A stretch of DNA of 64,000 nucleotides. Origin: Caldilineaceae bacterium (lineage in GTDB: Bacteria; Chloroflexota; Anaerolineae; Caldilineales; Caldilineaceae). The position numbers and the translations under genes were made by a program. The stretch lies in assembly GCA_022823185.1 (NCBI GenBank), contig JAJDXQ010000010.1:159941-223940 (forward strand), given 5' to 3'. Under the pieces are notes generated by a model, which had not been told where the DNA came from, did no database searches, and was given only the letters and a program-made list of their open reading frames with translations. This document shows, piece after piece, positions 44,897 through 58,000 of the stretch. Every line of letters starts with the position of its first letter. Positions within the stretch are counted from its first letter, which is position 1.

Positions 44897-46924
44897 TCAG
44901 CGGCTGGAAAGCTCTGCAATCTCCTCTGCCCCCGGCATAGAATGCGTCGCCGACCCGATCGCCTGGCATTGAACGGCGGACAGACAGAAATAGCTCTGGC
45001 TATCATCTGACAGGCGGACAGAGTCTGGCGGGATATTGAGGTGTTCGAAGAGGCGGTGGGCGATACGGCTGAAGATGGGTGTCGCGGTATAGGCTGCCCA
45101 ACGGCTGATGGCGGGGTCGGGCCGGTCCAGCTTCACCATCATGATAAATTGCGGGTCGTCGGCGGGCGCGAAGCCGATAAAACTGGCGATCGTTTCGTCT
45201 TGAATGTAGCCCTCTTCGGTGGCGATTTCGGCGGTGCCGCTCTTGCCGGCGACGCTATAGCCGGACACCTGCGCCATCTGATTCCCGGTGTTGACGACAT
45301 GCCTCATCATCTCGCTCATGCGGGTTGCCGTTTCCGGTTGGATAACCTGGTAGACCATTGTTGGCTGGGTGACCATTGCGTAGTGGCCGGCGATGCGGCT
45401 GTGCACGATATACGGGCGCATGAGCTTGCCGCCGTTGGCGATGGCGGCCACGGCGCTGATCATCTGGATGGGAGTAACGGCAATGCCCTGGCCGAAGCTG
45501 TTTGTGGCGAGGTCGGAGACGCCCCAGTTCGGGGCATCAAGATTCCTGACCTGGCCGGAGACTTCGCCGCTGAGATCGATATTGGTGTCGGCGCCGAATC
45601 CAAACCGGGAAACGTAGTCGTAGAAGGTTTCGGCGCCGACCTCCTGCGCGATCTGGACGGTAATCACATTATTGGAGTGGGCCATGGCATCGGAGACGGT
45701 CAGCTCGCCAACAGCTTTGCGATCGCTGTTTTGGATTGTATGGCCTTCCACGGAGATGGCTCCGGTGTCGACGAAAACAGATGATTCCTCGATGGCGTCG
45801 ATGTCGATGGCTGCTGCGACGGTGATCAGTTTGAAGACCGAACCTGGTTCAAACTGGGAGCTGATGGTCACATTGGTGAAGGCGCCGGGGTCTTCGTCTT
45901 CGAAGCTGTTGCCGTCGAAGGTGGGCCAGTTCGCCATCCCCATGATTGCGCCTGTTTTTGGATCCATGACGATGACGGAGCCGCCCACGGCCCGGTAGAT
46001 CTGGACGCCCAGGCGCAGCTCCTCTTCGATGATATGCTGGACGGTGCGGTCGATGGTCAGCACGAGGCCTTTGCCATTGCCGCTGGGCAGAAAACGCAGA
46101 ATGTCGTCGTCGAGTTCCGTACGGGGCAGCTGGCGCCCGGGCGGGAGTCCTACGCCATCGCTGGAGAGGAAGTTTCGGTAGTAGCGTTCGATGCCCAAAA
46201 CAGGCACGCGTTCGGCATTGAGAAATCCCAGAAACTGGCTGCCGAGGGTCCCTTGTGGATAGAAGCGTCTGGGATGGGCCGCGATGCGAATGTGCTCCAG
46301 GAGGAAATCCCTGTCAGCCAGTCGTTGCTGGCGCTCGGCGAGCAGTTGTTGGCCCTGTTCAAAGTCGAGTTTGGGGGCGATGATGAGATAGTCTCGGTCG
46401 CCGTTCTCTTTCAGGAGATTTTCGATCTCAAGGGGCGGGACACCGATGCTGTAAGCGAGTCGTTGGGCGATTTCGGCGTAATCTTCAGCCGGGATGAACT
46501 TCGGCGTTGCCGTAATCCGGTAGGTGAAGCGGTCTGCGGCGAGCAGATTGCCGTCGCGGTCGACGATCACGCCCCAGGAAGTGGTGTCATCCACGGTATT
46601 GCGCGCCGATGCCGCGGCCTTGGGCGGTTCGTACTGCTGCCAGCCCATGACCTGCATATCGAGCAGCCGCAGGATCAGCAGGAGCAGCGGGCCTGTGAGC
46701 ACGACGCCGATAAAGCCGATACGCCAGATTTTGGAGACATCATCTGATATGGAGGCGTATGGGGCGCGCTCTTGTTCGAGCGGGGCGCGGTGTGACGCCT
46801 CCCGATTCAGGGCGTCATCTTCGAGCCCACCGTCGACCCTGTCTTCGGGCCTTTGGCGGGGGGCGAATAGAGGGCCGAACCCGTGTCCGTGCGCGGGACG
46901 AACGGTTCGGTTCCGCGAACGCAT
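44897..46924 (-). CDS. ftsI: Peptidoglycan D,D-transpeptidase FtsI (PBP2/3 type)
   Basis: A 675-residue class B penicillin-binding protein for septal cross-linking. A basic, disordered N-terminus precedes the transmembrane helix (IGFIGVVLTGPLLLLILRLL). The dimerisation domain includes WGVIVDRDGNLLAADRF. The transpeptidase domain has SVFK in SQFEPGSVFKLITV (about residue 359), SNN in DAMAHSNNVITV and KSG in VAGKSGTAEIAT (about 560). ATG 46924 has GGAG nine bases before it; ATG 46933 is an alternative. A triple 13-bp repeat lies immediately upstream. The last 40 residues (after FEHLNIP) are a non-conserved tail. Confidence 0.95.
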   Translation of the reverse strand: MRSRNRTVRPAHGHGFGPLFAPRQRPEDRVDGGLEDDALNREASHRAPLEQERAPYASISDDVSKIWRIGFIGVVLTGPLLLLILRLLDMQVMGWQQYEPPKAAASARNTVDDTTSWGVIVDRDGNLLAADRFTYRITATPKFIPAEDYAEIAQRLAYSIGVPPLEIENLLKENGDRDYLIIAPKLDFEQGQQLLAERQQRLADRDFLLEHIRIAAHPRRFYPQGTLGSQFLGFLNAERVPVLGIERYYRNFLSSDGVGLPPGRQLPRTELDDDILRFLPSGNGKGLVLTIDRTVQHIIEEELRLGVQIYRAVGGSVIVMDPKTGAIMGMANWPTFDGNSFEDEDPGAFTNVTISSQFEPGSVFKLITVAAAIDIDAIEESSVFVDTGAISVEGHTIQNSDRKAVGELTVSDAMAHSNNVITVQIAQEVGAETFYDYVSRFGFGADTNIDLSGEVSGQVRNLDAPNWGVSDLATNSFGQGIAVTPIQMISAVAAIANGGKLMRPYIVHSRIAGHYAMVTQPTMVYQVIQPETATRMSEMMRHVVNTGNQMAQVSGYSVAGKSGTAEIATEEGYIQDETIASFIGFAPADDPQFIMMVKLDRPDPAISRWAAYTATPIFSRIAHRLFEHLNIPPDSVRLSDDSQSYFCLSAVQCQAIGSATHSMPGAEEIAELSSR

Positions 46925-46946
46925 GCGAGACATCTCCAGTTCTACA

Positions 46947-46985
46947 GTAGCTACACTCTGTAGCCACACTCTGTAGCCACACTAC
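46947..46985. repeat. Triple 13-bp tandem repeat upstream of ftsI
   Basis: Units GTAGCTACACTCT, GTAGCCACACTCT and GTAGCCACACTAC follow each other directly, with a degraded fourth unit after. The array lies between ftsL and ftsI, ending about 23 bp before the ftsI start. It would be transcribed in the leader of ftsI and may vary in copy number. Confidence 0.8.
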
Positions 46986-47084
46986 GCAGCCGCATTCCGG
47001 CGGCCACGAATCTCTAATCAGGCACGTTCGCCGCCCCGGCGACCTCCTGCGGGCCGTTGGCGGCGGTGAAACGGGTAACGGGAG

Positions 47085-47831
47085 CTATCTGGGTTGTTTC
47101 AACTGGCCCAGAAAGAAATCACCGGCCCGTTCAAGCAGTGGTTCGCTCCACTGACGGACAGCCTGCCAGCGTGAATCGACCTGTTGTTGCCACCCAGAGA
47201 CGGTCTGCTCGAACCCGGCGATGGGGAGTCGTTCGGTCACAGACCAGAAGGACGGTTCGGCGGGGGCAGGCCCATTGTTCTGCGCGCGAGCGGGGCCCGT
47301 CCGGAGGGTCGTGTTGGGTGGTTGCGCCGGTCCCTGATTCCCTGTTGCGCCGGCTGGCAGCGCTGACTGGTCGCTTGCCTCTGCGGGCGGTTGATTCAGG
47401 GTGAGGGGACTCACCGCATGTTGATCCGGCTGCTGGCTCCCTCCTGATCTGGTGGATCCTGCGGCAGCTGCGGGGCGGGTATTCACGCTGTTCGGGTCTG
47501 GAATGTAATTGCGTTCCAGAGCCGGGCGAAAGTCGAGTTGCACTGCCCGCGTCTGCACCTCTTCCAGGGTCGTGAGCTGGCCGATCTGCCAAAGCAGCTC
47601 AGCGTTTCTCTGTTCGATCAGGCTGTACTGCACGCTGAGCGCGTCCAATTCGGCGCGGGCTTGCGTAATCCGCAGCGATGTCCAGACCTGAAAGACGGCC
47701 AGGCCGCAGACGACGGTCAGAGCCAGGACGAAGAGGAGATAGCCCCTCAATGTTTGCGGCAAGGGAACGATATCATCAAGCCAGATCAGGCCGCGCAGGA
47801 TGCGAAAGCGGGCCAGATTGGATGATTGCAT
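47085..47831 (-). CDS. ftsL: FtsL/DivIC-like septum formation protein with long tail
   Basis: A 248-residue bitopic protein. After a short cytoplasmic part it has one transmembrane helix (GYLLFVLALTVVCGLAVFQV, about 31-50) and a coiled coil (ITQARAELDALSVQYSLIEQ, RNAELLWQIGQL) ending TTLEEVQTRAVQLDFRPA, the expected FtsL/DivIC arrangement. A Pro/Gln/Ala-rich tail of about 100 residues and an amphipathic end (WQQQVDSRWQAVRQWSEPLL) follow; ordinary FtsL proteins are near 100-120 residues. ATG 47831 is preferred; a TTG further upstream would extend it. Position between rsmH and ftsI supports the FtsL assignment more than sequence alone. Confidence 0.75.
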   Translation of the reverse strand: MQSSNLARFRILRGLIWLDDIVPLPQTLRGYLLFVLALTVVCGLAVFQVWTSLRITQARAELDALSVQYSLIEQRNAELLWQIGQLTTLEEVQTRAVQLDFRPALERNYIPDPNSVNTRPAAAAGSTRSGGSQQPDQHAVSPLTLNQPPAEASDQSALPAGATGNQGPAQPPNTTLRTGPARAQNNGPAPAEPSFWSVTERLPIAGFEQTVSGWQQQVDSRWQAVRQWSEPLLERAGDFFLGQLKQPR

Positions 47832-48021
47832 ATTGGTTTGCCCCCAGCTTCCTTCTTCCCTCGATCCTCCGTGTTCGGCTGGGCGCAAAACCGGCTCGTC
47901 AATGTTACGCCGGGCCCCCGCTTGCGACGGGCGCGCGGCGCGGCGCAGATTTACGGTTGGTGTTGACAATAGCCTTGTCCTGCTGAAACAGTCACAACAG
48001 ATCCACGGGCGTGCGGTTCAA

Positions 48022-49074
48022 TCACGATCCAGGCAATTTTTCGGCGATCCGCAGCTTTGCCGACCGGCTGCGGGGGTTTCTTTCGATTTCAGCGGCTTCC
48101 GGCACGACTGGTTTCTTGTTGTAGATGGCCAGAACGGGAACCTGCTCCTGTCCGCCGGCCGGCAGGGTCGGATCAGGCCGAAACTTTCGGGCGTTGTCAC
48201 GCATCCACTCTTTGACCAGACGGTCCTCCAAGCTGTGGAAGGAGATGATGGCAACCCGTCCGCCGGCCCGCAGAAGGTCGGGAATCTGCTGTAAGGTTCT
48301 AGACAGCTGTCCCAATTCGTCATTGACTGCGATGCGCAGCGCCTGAAATGTACGGGTGGCGGGATGGATCTTCTGTTTGCCGCGGCGACGCGCCGCTCTG
48401 CTGACGATGGCAGCCAGTTCGGCGGTCGTCGAAACGGGCCGATTGGCCGCGATGGCGCGTGCGATCGGGCGGCTCTGTCGTTCCTCGCCATATTGGTAAA
48501 GGATATCGGCGATCTCCTCCCAGGAGCTGTTGTTGATCAGGTCGGCGGCACTGTAGCCGGAAGACGGGTCGAAGCGCATGTCCAGAGGGCCGTCGAATCG
48601 AAAGGCAAAGCCGCGCGCCGGCGAATCCAGTTGAAAACTGCTGAGGCCCAGGTCAAGCAGAATGCCATCCACGCCGGTGAAGCTCTGTTGCCGGGCGATG
48701 CGACCGATTTGATCGAAAGGCGACTGGACCAGGCTCAGTCTGCCTGCGCGGATTTCGCTGGGAAAGCGGTTCCGAACTCGTTGGATGGCCGCGGGGTCGG
48801 CGTCCAACCCCAGGATCCGCCCGCTGCGTCCTTCACTTCCGGGCACTCGGCGGCGGGTCGATTGCCCGCCGCCGACACTGTCTGCAATGATATTTCGCTG
48901 CGCCTCGGCCCGGTGGAGGCGCGTGTGATGCAGAAGAAGCTGGGTATGACCGCCGCCGCCCACCGTCCCGTCGATGAAGAGGCCGCCTGGTTGGGCGTTC
49001 AGGCCGGCCAGCGCTTCGTCCGCCAGAACGGGTTGGTGATTCAGGCCATCCGGCTCATACGGGGCGCCTTGCAT
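48022..49074 (-). CDS. rsmH: 16S rRNA (cytosine(1402)-N(4))-methyltransferase RsmH
   Basis: A 350-residue RsmH (MraW). The SAM motif FIDGTVGGGGHTQLLL is at residues 33-48, GLDADPAAIQ forms the acidic end of strand 2, then GVDGILLDLGLSSFQLDSPA, GFAFRFDGPLDMRFDPSSGY and VAIISFHSLEDRLVKEWMR. Residues 50-84 form an Arg/Gly/Ser-rich insert between motif I and strand 2 that the family normally lacks. ATG 49074 lacks a clear ribosome binding site. It follows mraZ by 79 bp. The enzyme modifies the decoding centre of the 30S subunit. Confidence 0.95.
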   Translation of the reverse strand: MQGAPYEPDGLNHQPVLADEALAGLNAQPGGLFIDGTVGGGGHTQLLLHHTRLHRAEAQRNIIADSVGGGQSTRRRVPGSEGRSGRILGLDADPAAIQRVRNRFPSEIRAGRLSLVQSPFDQIGRIARQQSFTGVDGILLDLGLSSFQLDSPARGFAFRFDGPLDMRFDPSSGYSAADLINNSSWEEIADILYQYGEERQSRPIARAIAANRPVSTTAELAAIVSRAARRRGKQKIHPATRTFQALRIAVNDELGQLSRTLQQIPDLLRAGGRVAIISFHSLEDRLVKEWMRDNARKFRPDPTLPAGGQEQVPVLAIYNKKPVVPEAAEIERNPRSRSAKLRIAEKLPGS

Positions 49075-49153
49075 GTCCGTCGCGTGCTGGCACGGCGGTG
49101 TGAGGTCTCAGGCGACCCCTGCGGCCGGGCCTTGGCAATAGGTCCAGGTTGGT

Positions 49154-49579
49154 TCAGACTCCCAGGGCGGCGAAAAGGTCTTCGCCGAGCTGCATCGGTG
49201 TGAGTAACTGCTCCTCCCACTGGGTCGGGTCCCAGAGTTCGATATAGGTATTCATACCGGCGATAATCACTTCGTTTTCGATGCCTGCGAACTCCCGCAA
49301 TCGCTGGCTGATGAGGATGCGTCCCTGCCGGTCTGGCTTCAGGTCTTCGGCGGCGCTGAACAGGGCCCGGCGCAGCTGCGCTGTCCGCTTGTCTATCAGG
49401 GGCAGCGCGCTGACTCGGGCGGCCACATTCTGCCACTCTTCGAGCGGCATTGCCATGAGACAGCCGCCGGTGGGGTTGCGCGTCACCACCAGTCCAGGCA
49501 TGAGCTGGTGACGGAATTTGGCGGGGATTGTGACCCGTCCTTTGTTATCCAGATTGTGACTGAACGCGCCGAGAAACAT
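49154..49579 (-). CDS. mraZ: Transcriptional regulator MraZ
   Basis: A 141-residue MraZ with two SpoVT/AbrB-like halves: MFLGAFSHNLDNKGRVTIPA and, after LRRALFSAAEDLKPD, the second RQGRILISQRLREFAGI. It binds repeats of TGGG type upstream of its own gene and controls the dcw cluster. ATG 49579 is fixed by homology at residue 1. It is the first gene of the cluster, and a matching operator lies about 100 bp upstream. Confidence 0.96.
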   Translation of the reverse strand: MFLGAFSHNLDNKGRVTIPAKFRHQLMPGLVVTRNPTGGCLMAMPLEEWQNVAARVSALPLIDKRTAQLRRALFSAAEDLKPDRQGRILISQRLREFAGIENEVIIAGMNTYIELWDPTQWEEQLLTPMQLGEDLFAALGV

Positions 49580-49675
49580 GATTTTCGGAATAGTCGTCCA
49601 TTGCGCATCTCCGGAGCGGAGGCGCACCCAACTTCTCAGGTCAAACGGATGTATCAGGGAAGATCAGGGCGAGTG

Positions 49676-49700
49676 TCCCACTTTCCCCCATATTGTTCCA
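49676..49700 (-). promoter_or_regulatory. MraZ operator (three TGGNN direct repeats)
   Basis: On the minus strand TGGAA, TGGGG and TGGGA are each separated by exactly 5 bp (CAATA, GAAAG). Known MraZ operators are three TGGGN repeats with 5-bp spacers, so this matches closely. The promoter around it was not clearly resolved. Confidence 0.7.
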
Positions 49701-50368
49701 TAGCAAAACGATAGCACAAAACCATTTCTGACAAAAACGGATGCGAATCCTTCGGAAGGGCGGCTCAGCAGTTCGTTTTGCGCCGGAGAACAGAGCACTG
49801 GCGGGAGGGAAATTCGCATTTTAGACACCCCTGGATCTACGGTCGCGCGGCGCGGCAAGGGTTTGTGTCATGGCCCTCTTTTCGGCAGTCTGATCACTGG
49901 TACGGGGGTTGAATACGCTGTGCTGCGCGCGCGCCGCGGGGTGGTCATATCGGGGGGGATCCGGCAGTCCATCCGCCGGGCGCGGAGGGCGGTTTTTCGC
50001 GGGAATTCGCAAGGAATCATGTCAGTGAGGCGGAAGGGGCTGCTGCAATCGTAGGCATTTCGTATGTAAATTGCCCAGCGCCCATATCGAGGCAGTTTCA
50101 AGGGCGTTCAAGGCGGGCGGGGAAAGGGCGCGAGGGAGGTGTTGGCGTCTCTGATTGGAGGAGGGTTCCTTTGCGGAGGGGCTTGGGCGCCTACAAGGGG
50201 CGCCCCTACAGGGGGAGGCGGCGCGCGTACATGCCGGTGGGCAGTGATATGGGGGGCGGGGCAAAATCGGCGCACGTTTGAGGCTGCCTCTGGGGATTCA
50301 CGACGAGGCCTGCAGCCCGCTTCTCCAGCCTCCCCCAAATCTGGACTGCATCCGGGCGTCGAAACTTT
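49701..50368. other. Divergent spacer between mraZ and rpoB promoter
   Basis: No gene is supported. At 50185-50206 lies a GC-rich palindromic patch (GGGCGCC, then GGGGCGCCCC) flanked by repeated CCTACARGGGG units, of a kind often dispersed in GC-rich genomes. The rest is G-rich on the plus strand and contains no tRNA or convincing open frame. Confidence 0.45.
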
Positions 50369-50397
50369 TTGACAATGGTTCCTGTATGCCTTATACT
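50369..50397 (+). promoter_or_regulatory. Consensus sigma70 promoter for rpoBC
   Basis: A perfect TTGACA (50369-50374) and TATACT (50392-50397) are 17 bp apart. Transcription would start near 50404, leaving a leader of about 510 bases before rpoB. Confidence 0.8.
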
Positions 50398-50915
50398 TTG
50401 TGGTTCAGGGCAAGAATTGATAGGCTCGGTTCCGTCTGTTGCTTGCAGACCCTGCGCTATGGGGGACGGGGCCAGGGCGCATAGATGTGGCATGAACTCC
50501 GCCGAGGCCGTCGGCGGGCGAGTAAATTGCTGCGCATTTGGCGGCAGGGCACAATCCGCGGCTTGATTTTTGCGTTTTTCAGCAGGCGGGAGAGAAACGG
50601 TAGCGGCGAGACCGGTGTCAATTGGGGCAGATTCTGGAGCGGCAATATCGTCATAGCGGATCTTGATCAGATTGAGCCCAATCCTGATTATGGATATTGT
50701 CTGCGGTCGTGTGCGTGAAGAGGCATGTGGCCGCTGTCCGCGTCTGCGCGCCGTCCGCAGACGGCGGTTGGCGAACGGTTTGGACGCGAGCAGAATCCGC
50801 CGCGAGAGGAGCTTTCATCCCCATTTTCGCGATTTGAATGCCTGTCTGGTTTGGCGGGAACAGAAGGTAGTGTAGAGAAAGCGGCGACAGTGTACAGCAA
50901 AGGAGCATGCGCTAT
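50398..50915 (+). other. Long rpoBC leader
   Basis: About 510 transcribed bases precede rpoB. They contain short hairpins (for example CCGTC-CGCA-GACGG near 50754-50767) and T-rich spots (GATTTTTGCGTTTTT near 50563). A 77-codon open frame at 50485-50718 shows no homology and has an untypical composition, so I do not call it a gene. rplJ-rplL, the usual upstream neighbours of rpoB, are absent. Confidence 0.45.
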
Positions 50916-54842
<3,927 letters not shown>

Positions 54843-55006
54843 GGCGACGCCAGCCGAGGCCGCCGCCGACCGCATTGCCTGCGAACCCGGCAACGGGCGG
54901 GTTGTGTACAGCGCCCGGTGGCCTGTGAAGTCACCGACCAACGCGATGCCGCCGCTGAATGCATTTGGTGTGCATGAGGCGGCGGGCGAACCGCAAAGGA
55001 GCCAAA

Positions 55007-58000
55007 ATGGAAGTACGAGATTTTGACGCAATTCGCATCTCTCTTGCCTCCCCGGATCAGATTGACGAATGGAGTTTTGGCGAAGTAACGAAGCCGGAGA
55101 CGATAAACTATCGTACACTGCGACCGGAACGGGACGGTCTGTTTTGCGAACGGATTTTTGGGCCGCAGAAGGATTGGGAGTGCTCCTGCGGCAAGTACAA
55201 GCGCGTCCGCTATAAGGGTATCGTCTGCGACAAATGCGGTGTGGAAGTCGCGCCGCAGCGCGTCCGCCGCGAGCGGATGGGCCATATCCAACTGGCATCG
55301 CCGGTCAGTCATATCTGGTATGTGAAGGGCGTTCCCAGCCATCTGGGGTTGCTCCTGAATATCAGCCCCCGCCATCTGGAGCGCGTTCTGTATTTTGCGC
55401 AGTTCATCATTACGGGGGTGAACGAAGATGCGCGCGGCCGGGCCATTCAGCGCCTTGAGAAAGAGGTGCAGATGGGCATTGCCCGTTTAGAGAACGAGGC
55501 GCAGGAACAGATTGACGCCGTTGAGGCCAGTGCGCAGAGCCAGCTCGATGAGCTGGACGAGGAGGAGCAATCGCAGATTGCCAGGCTGGATGAGCGAATC
55601 AACCGGTCGTCGTCGGAAGCGATCAGCCAGGCCCAGCGGATTCAGGATTGGATTCCGGGCCGGGTCGGCAAGAAAGCCGGGGAAGATAAGCGTCTGGATT
55701 GGGTGGATGACGCAATTATCTCGGCGAATCAGACCGTGAATGCCGATCTTGAACGGCTTGTCAACGATCATGTGCAGGAGCGGCTGGATTCGCTTCAGTT
55801 TGAATCTGATGAGGAAAAGTCGGATATTCGCGCTCTGATTCAGTCCAAGCAGACATATGTGCGCCAGGAATTGGAGGAATTGCTGGAGAAACTGCGCGAG
55901 GATGTGGCCGAGAGGCGGGAGCGGTTGGAGACTGCGGCGGAAGAGCAGTTGAACGAGCTGAAGAGCATGCACGCGATGCAGCTTCTGACAGAGACCCGCT
56001 ATCGCGAGCTGGCCGATCGGTGGGGCAACATTTTCAAGGCCGGAATGGGGGCGGAGGCGATCCGCGACATTGTCTCCAAGGTGAATCTGGACGCGCTGGC
56101 CAAGGAGTTGCGGGAGGAGATCTTTACCACCAGAAGCAAGCAGCGGCGCAAGAAGGCGGCCAAACGTCTGCGGGTTGTTGAGAATTTCCGCAAGAGCGGC
56201 AACCGGCCCGAGTGGATGGTGCTGACGATATTGCCGGTGATTCCGCCGGAGCTGCGCCCGATGGTGCAGTTGGACGGCGGACGCTTCGCGACCAGCGATC
56301 TGAATGATTTGTACCGGCGGGTAATCAACCGCAACAACCGTCTCAAGCGGCTGCTTGACCTTGGGGCGCCGGATGTAATTGTGCGCAACGAGAAGCGCAT
56401 GTTGCAGGAGGCGGTCGACAGCCTAATCGACAACGGGCGGCGCGGCCGGGCGGTCAGCCGCAGCGGCAAGCGCAAGCTCAAGAGCCTGAGCGATATGCTC
56501 AAGGGCAAGCAGGGCCGTTTCCGCCGCAATCTGTTGGGGAAGCGCGTCGACTATTCCGGCCGTTCAGTCATTGTCATTGGGCCCACGCTGAAACTGCACC
56601 AGTGCGGCCTGCCGAAGAAGATGGCATTGGAGCTCTTCAAGCCCTTCGTCATGCGCCGCCTGGTGGAGGACAACTATGCGCATAACATCAAGAGCGCCAA
56701 GCGGATGGTTGATCGCCAGCAGTCCGAGGTGTGGGATGAGTTGGAGGAGATTTGCAGGGAACGGCCGGTGCTGCTGAATCGGGCGCCGACGCTGCATCGT
56801 CTGGGCATTCAGGCATTTGAGGTAACGCTGGTGGAAGGAAGCGCGATTCAGTTGCACCCGCTGGTCTGCGATGCGTTCAATGCGGACTTTGACGGTGATC
56901 AGATGGCTGTGCATGTGCCGCTGAGCCAATCTGCGGTCGATGAAGCGCGGCAGTTGATGCTCTCCAGCCAGAATCTGCTGAAGCCCAGCAGCGGTGAGCC
57001 GATCGTGGGGCCCTCCAAAGATATGGTCATGGGTGTTTACTATCTGACCACGGAGGAGAACGAGTCGACGCCCGACGCGGAGCTGCCGTTATTCAGCTCG
57101 ATGGATGAAGCGGAATATATCTTCAGCCTGGGTCATATCAAGTTGCGGGATTCGATTCGGGCGCGTTTTACAACGCCTTTCGACGTGCAGCCGATCGAGT
57201 CGATGGAGGTAAGCGATCGGGTGATGGAGGCCCTGAAGGACCACGGCATCGCAACCGTAGGCAAGTTGATGGACATCTACGCTCAAGGCGAACGCAATAT
57301 GGTCCAGGAGATCCAGGCCTTTGGGCTGGCCGCCATGAATGAGGTGCGGGACGCTCTGCGGAAGCTGAATCTGTTGGGGGCCGATTGGCCGCAGGATCGA
57401 ATCATTCGCACAACGATCGGGCGTATCATCTTCAACCGTGCCCTGCCGGAGGAGCTCTGGTTCGTCAACAAGCTTCTCGACAAGAAAGGTGTCAATGAGG
57501 TCATTGACCTCTGTTACAAACATCTGGGCAGGGATGTGACAGCAGATACAGTCGACAATATCAAGGATTTGGGTTTCGAATACGCCACCCGGTCGGGAAT
57601 CACAATTGCGGTCAGCGATATTCAGGTTCCGCAGGAAAAGGACAGTATTGTCGAGCGGACATCGGATGAGGTGGCTGAGGCCGAACGTCAGTACCGGCGC
57701 GGTCTGATCACGGAGGAAGAGCTGTACGAAAAGACGGTTGAGCTGTGGACGCGGGCCGCAGACGAAGTGACCGCTGAGGTGCGCAAACTGCTCAGCCCGC
57801 TGGAAGGGCTTGGCGCGATGGCCCACTCCGGATCGACAAAGGGGGGCGTCAATACGGTGCGGCAGCTGGCTGGCATGCGCGGGCTGATTGCCGGCCCGAA
57901 CGGGCGCATCATTCCTCTGCCGATCCGCTCCAATTTCCGCGAAGGGTTGACCGCGCTGGAGTATTTCCTGAGCACGCACGGCGGGCGCAAAGGGCTGGCG

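Noticed and set aside
50485..50718. 77-codon frame in the rpoB leader
   Set aside because: No homology, poor ribosome binding site and codon use unlike the neighbours; more likely untranslated leader.
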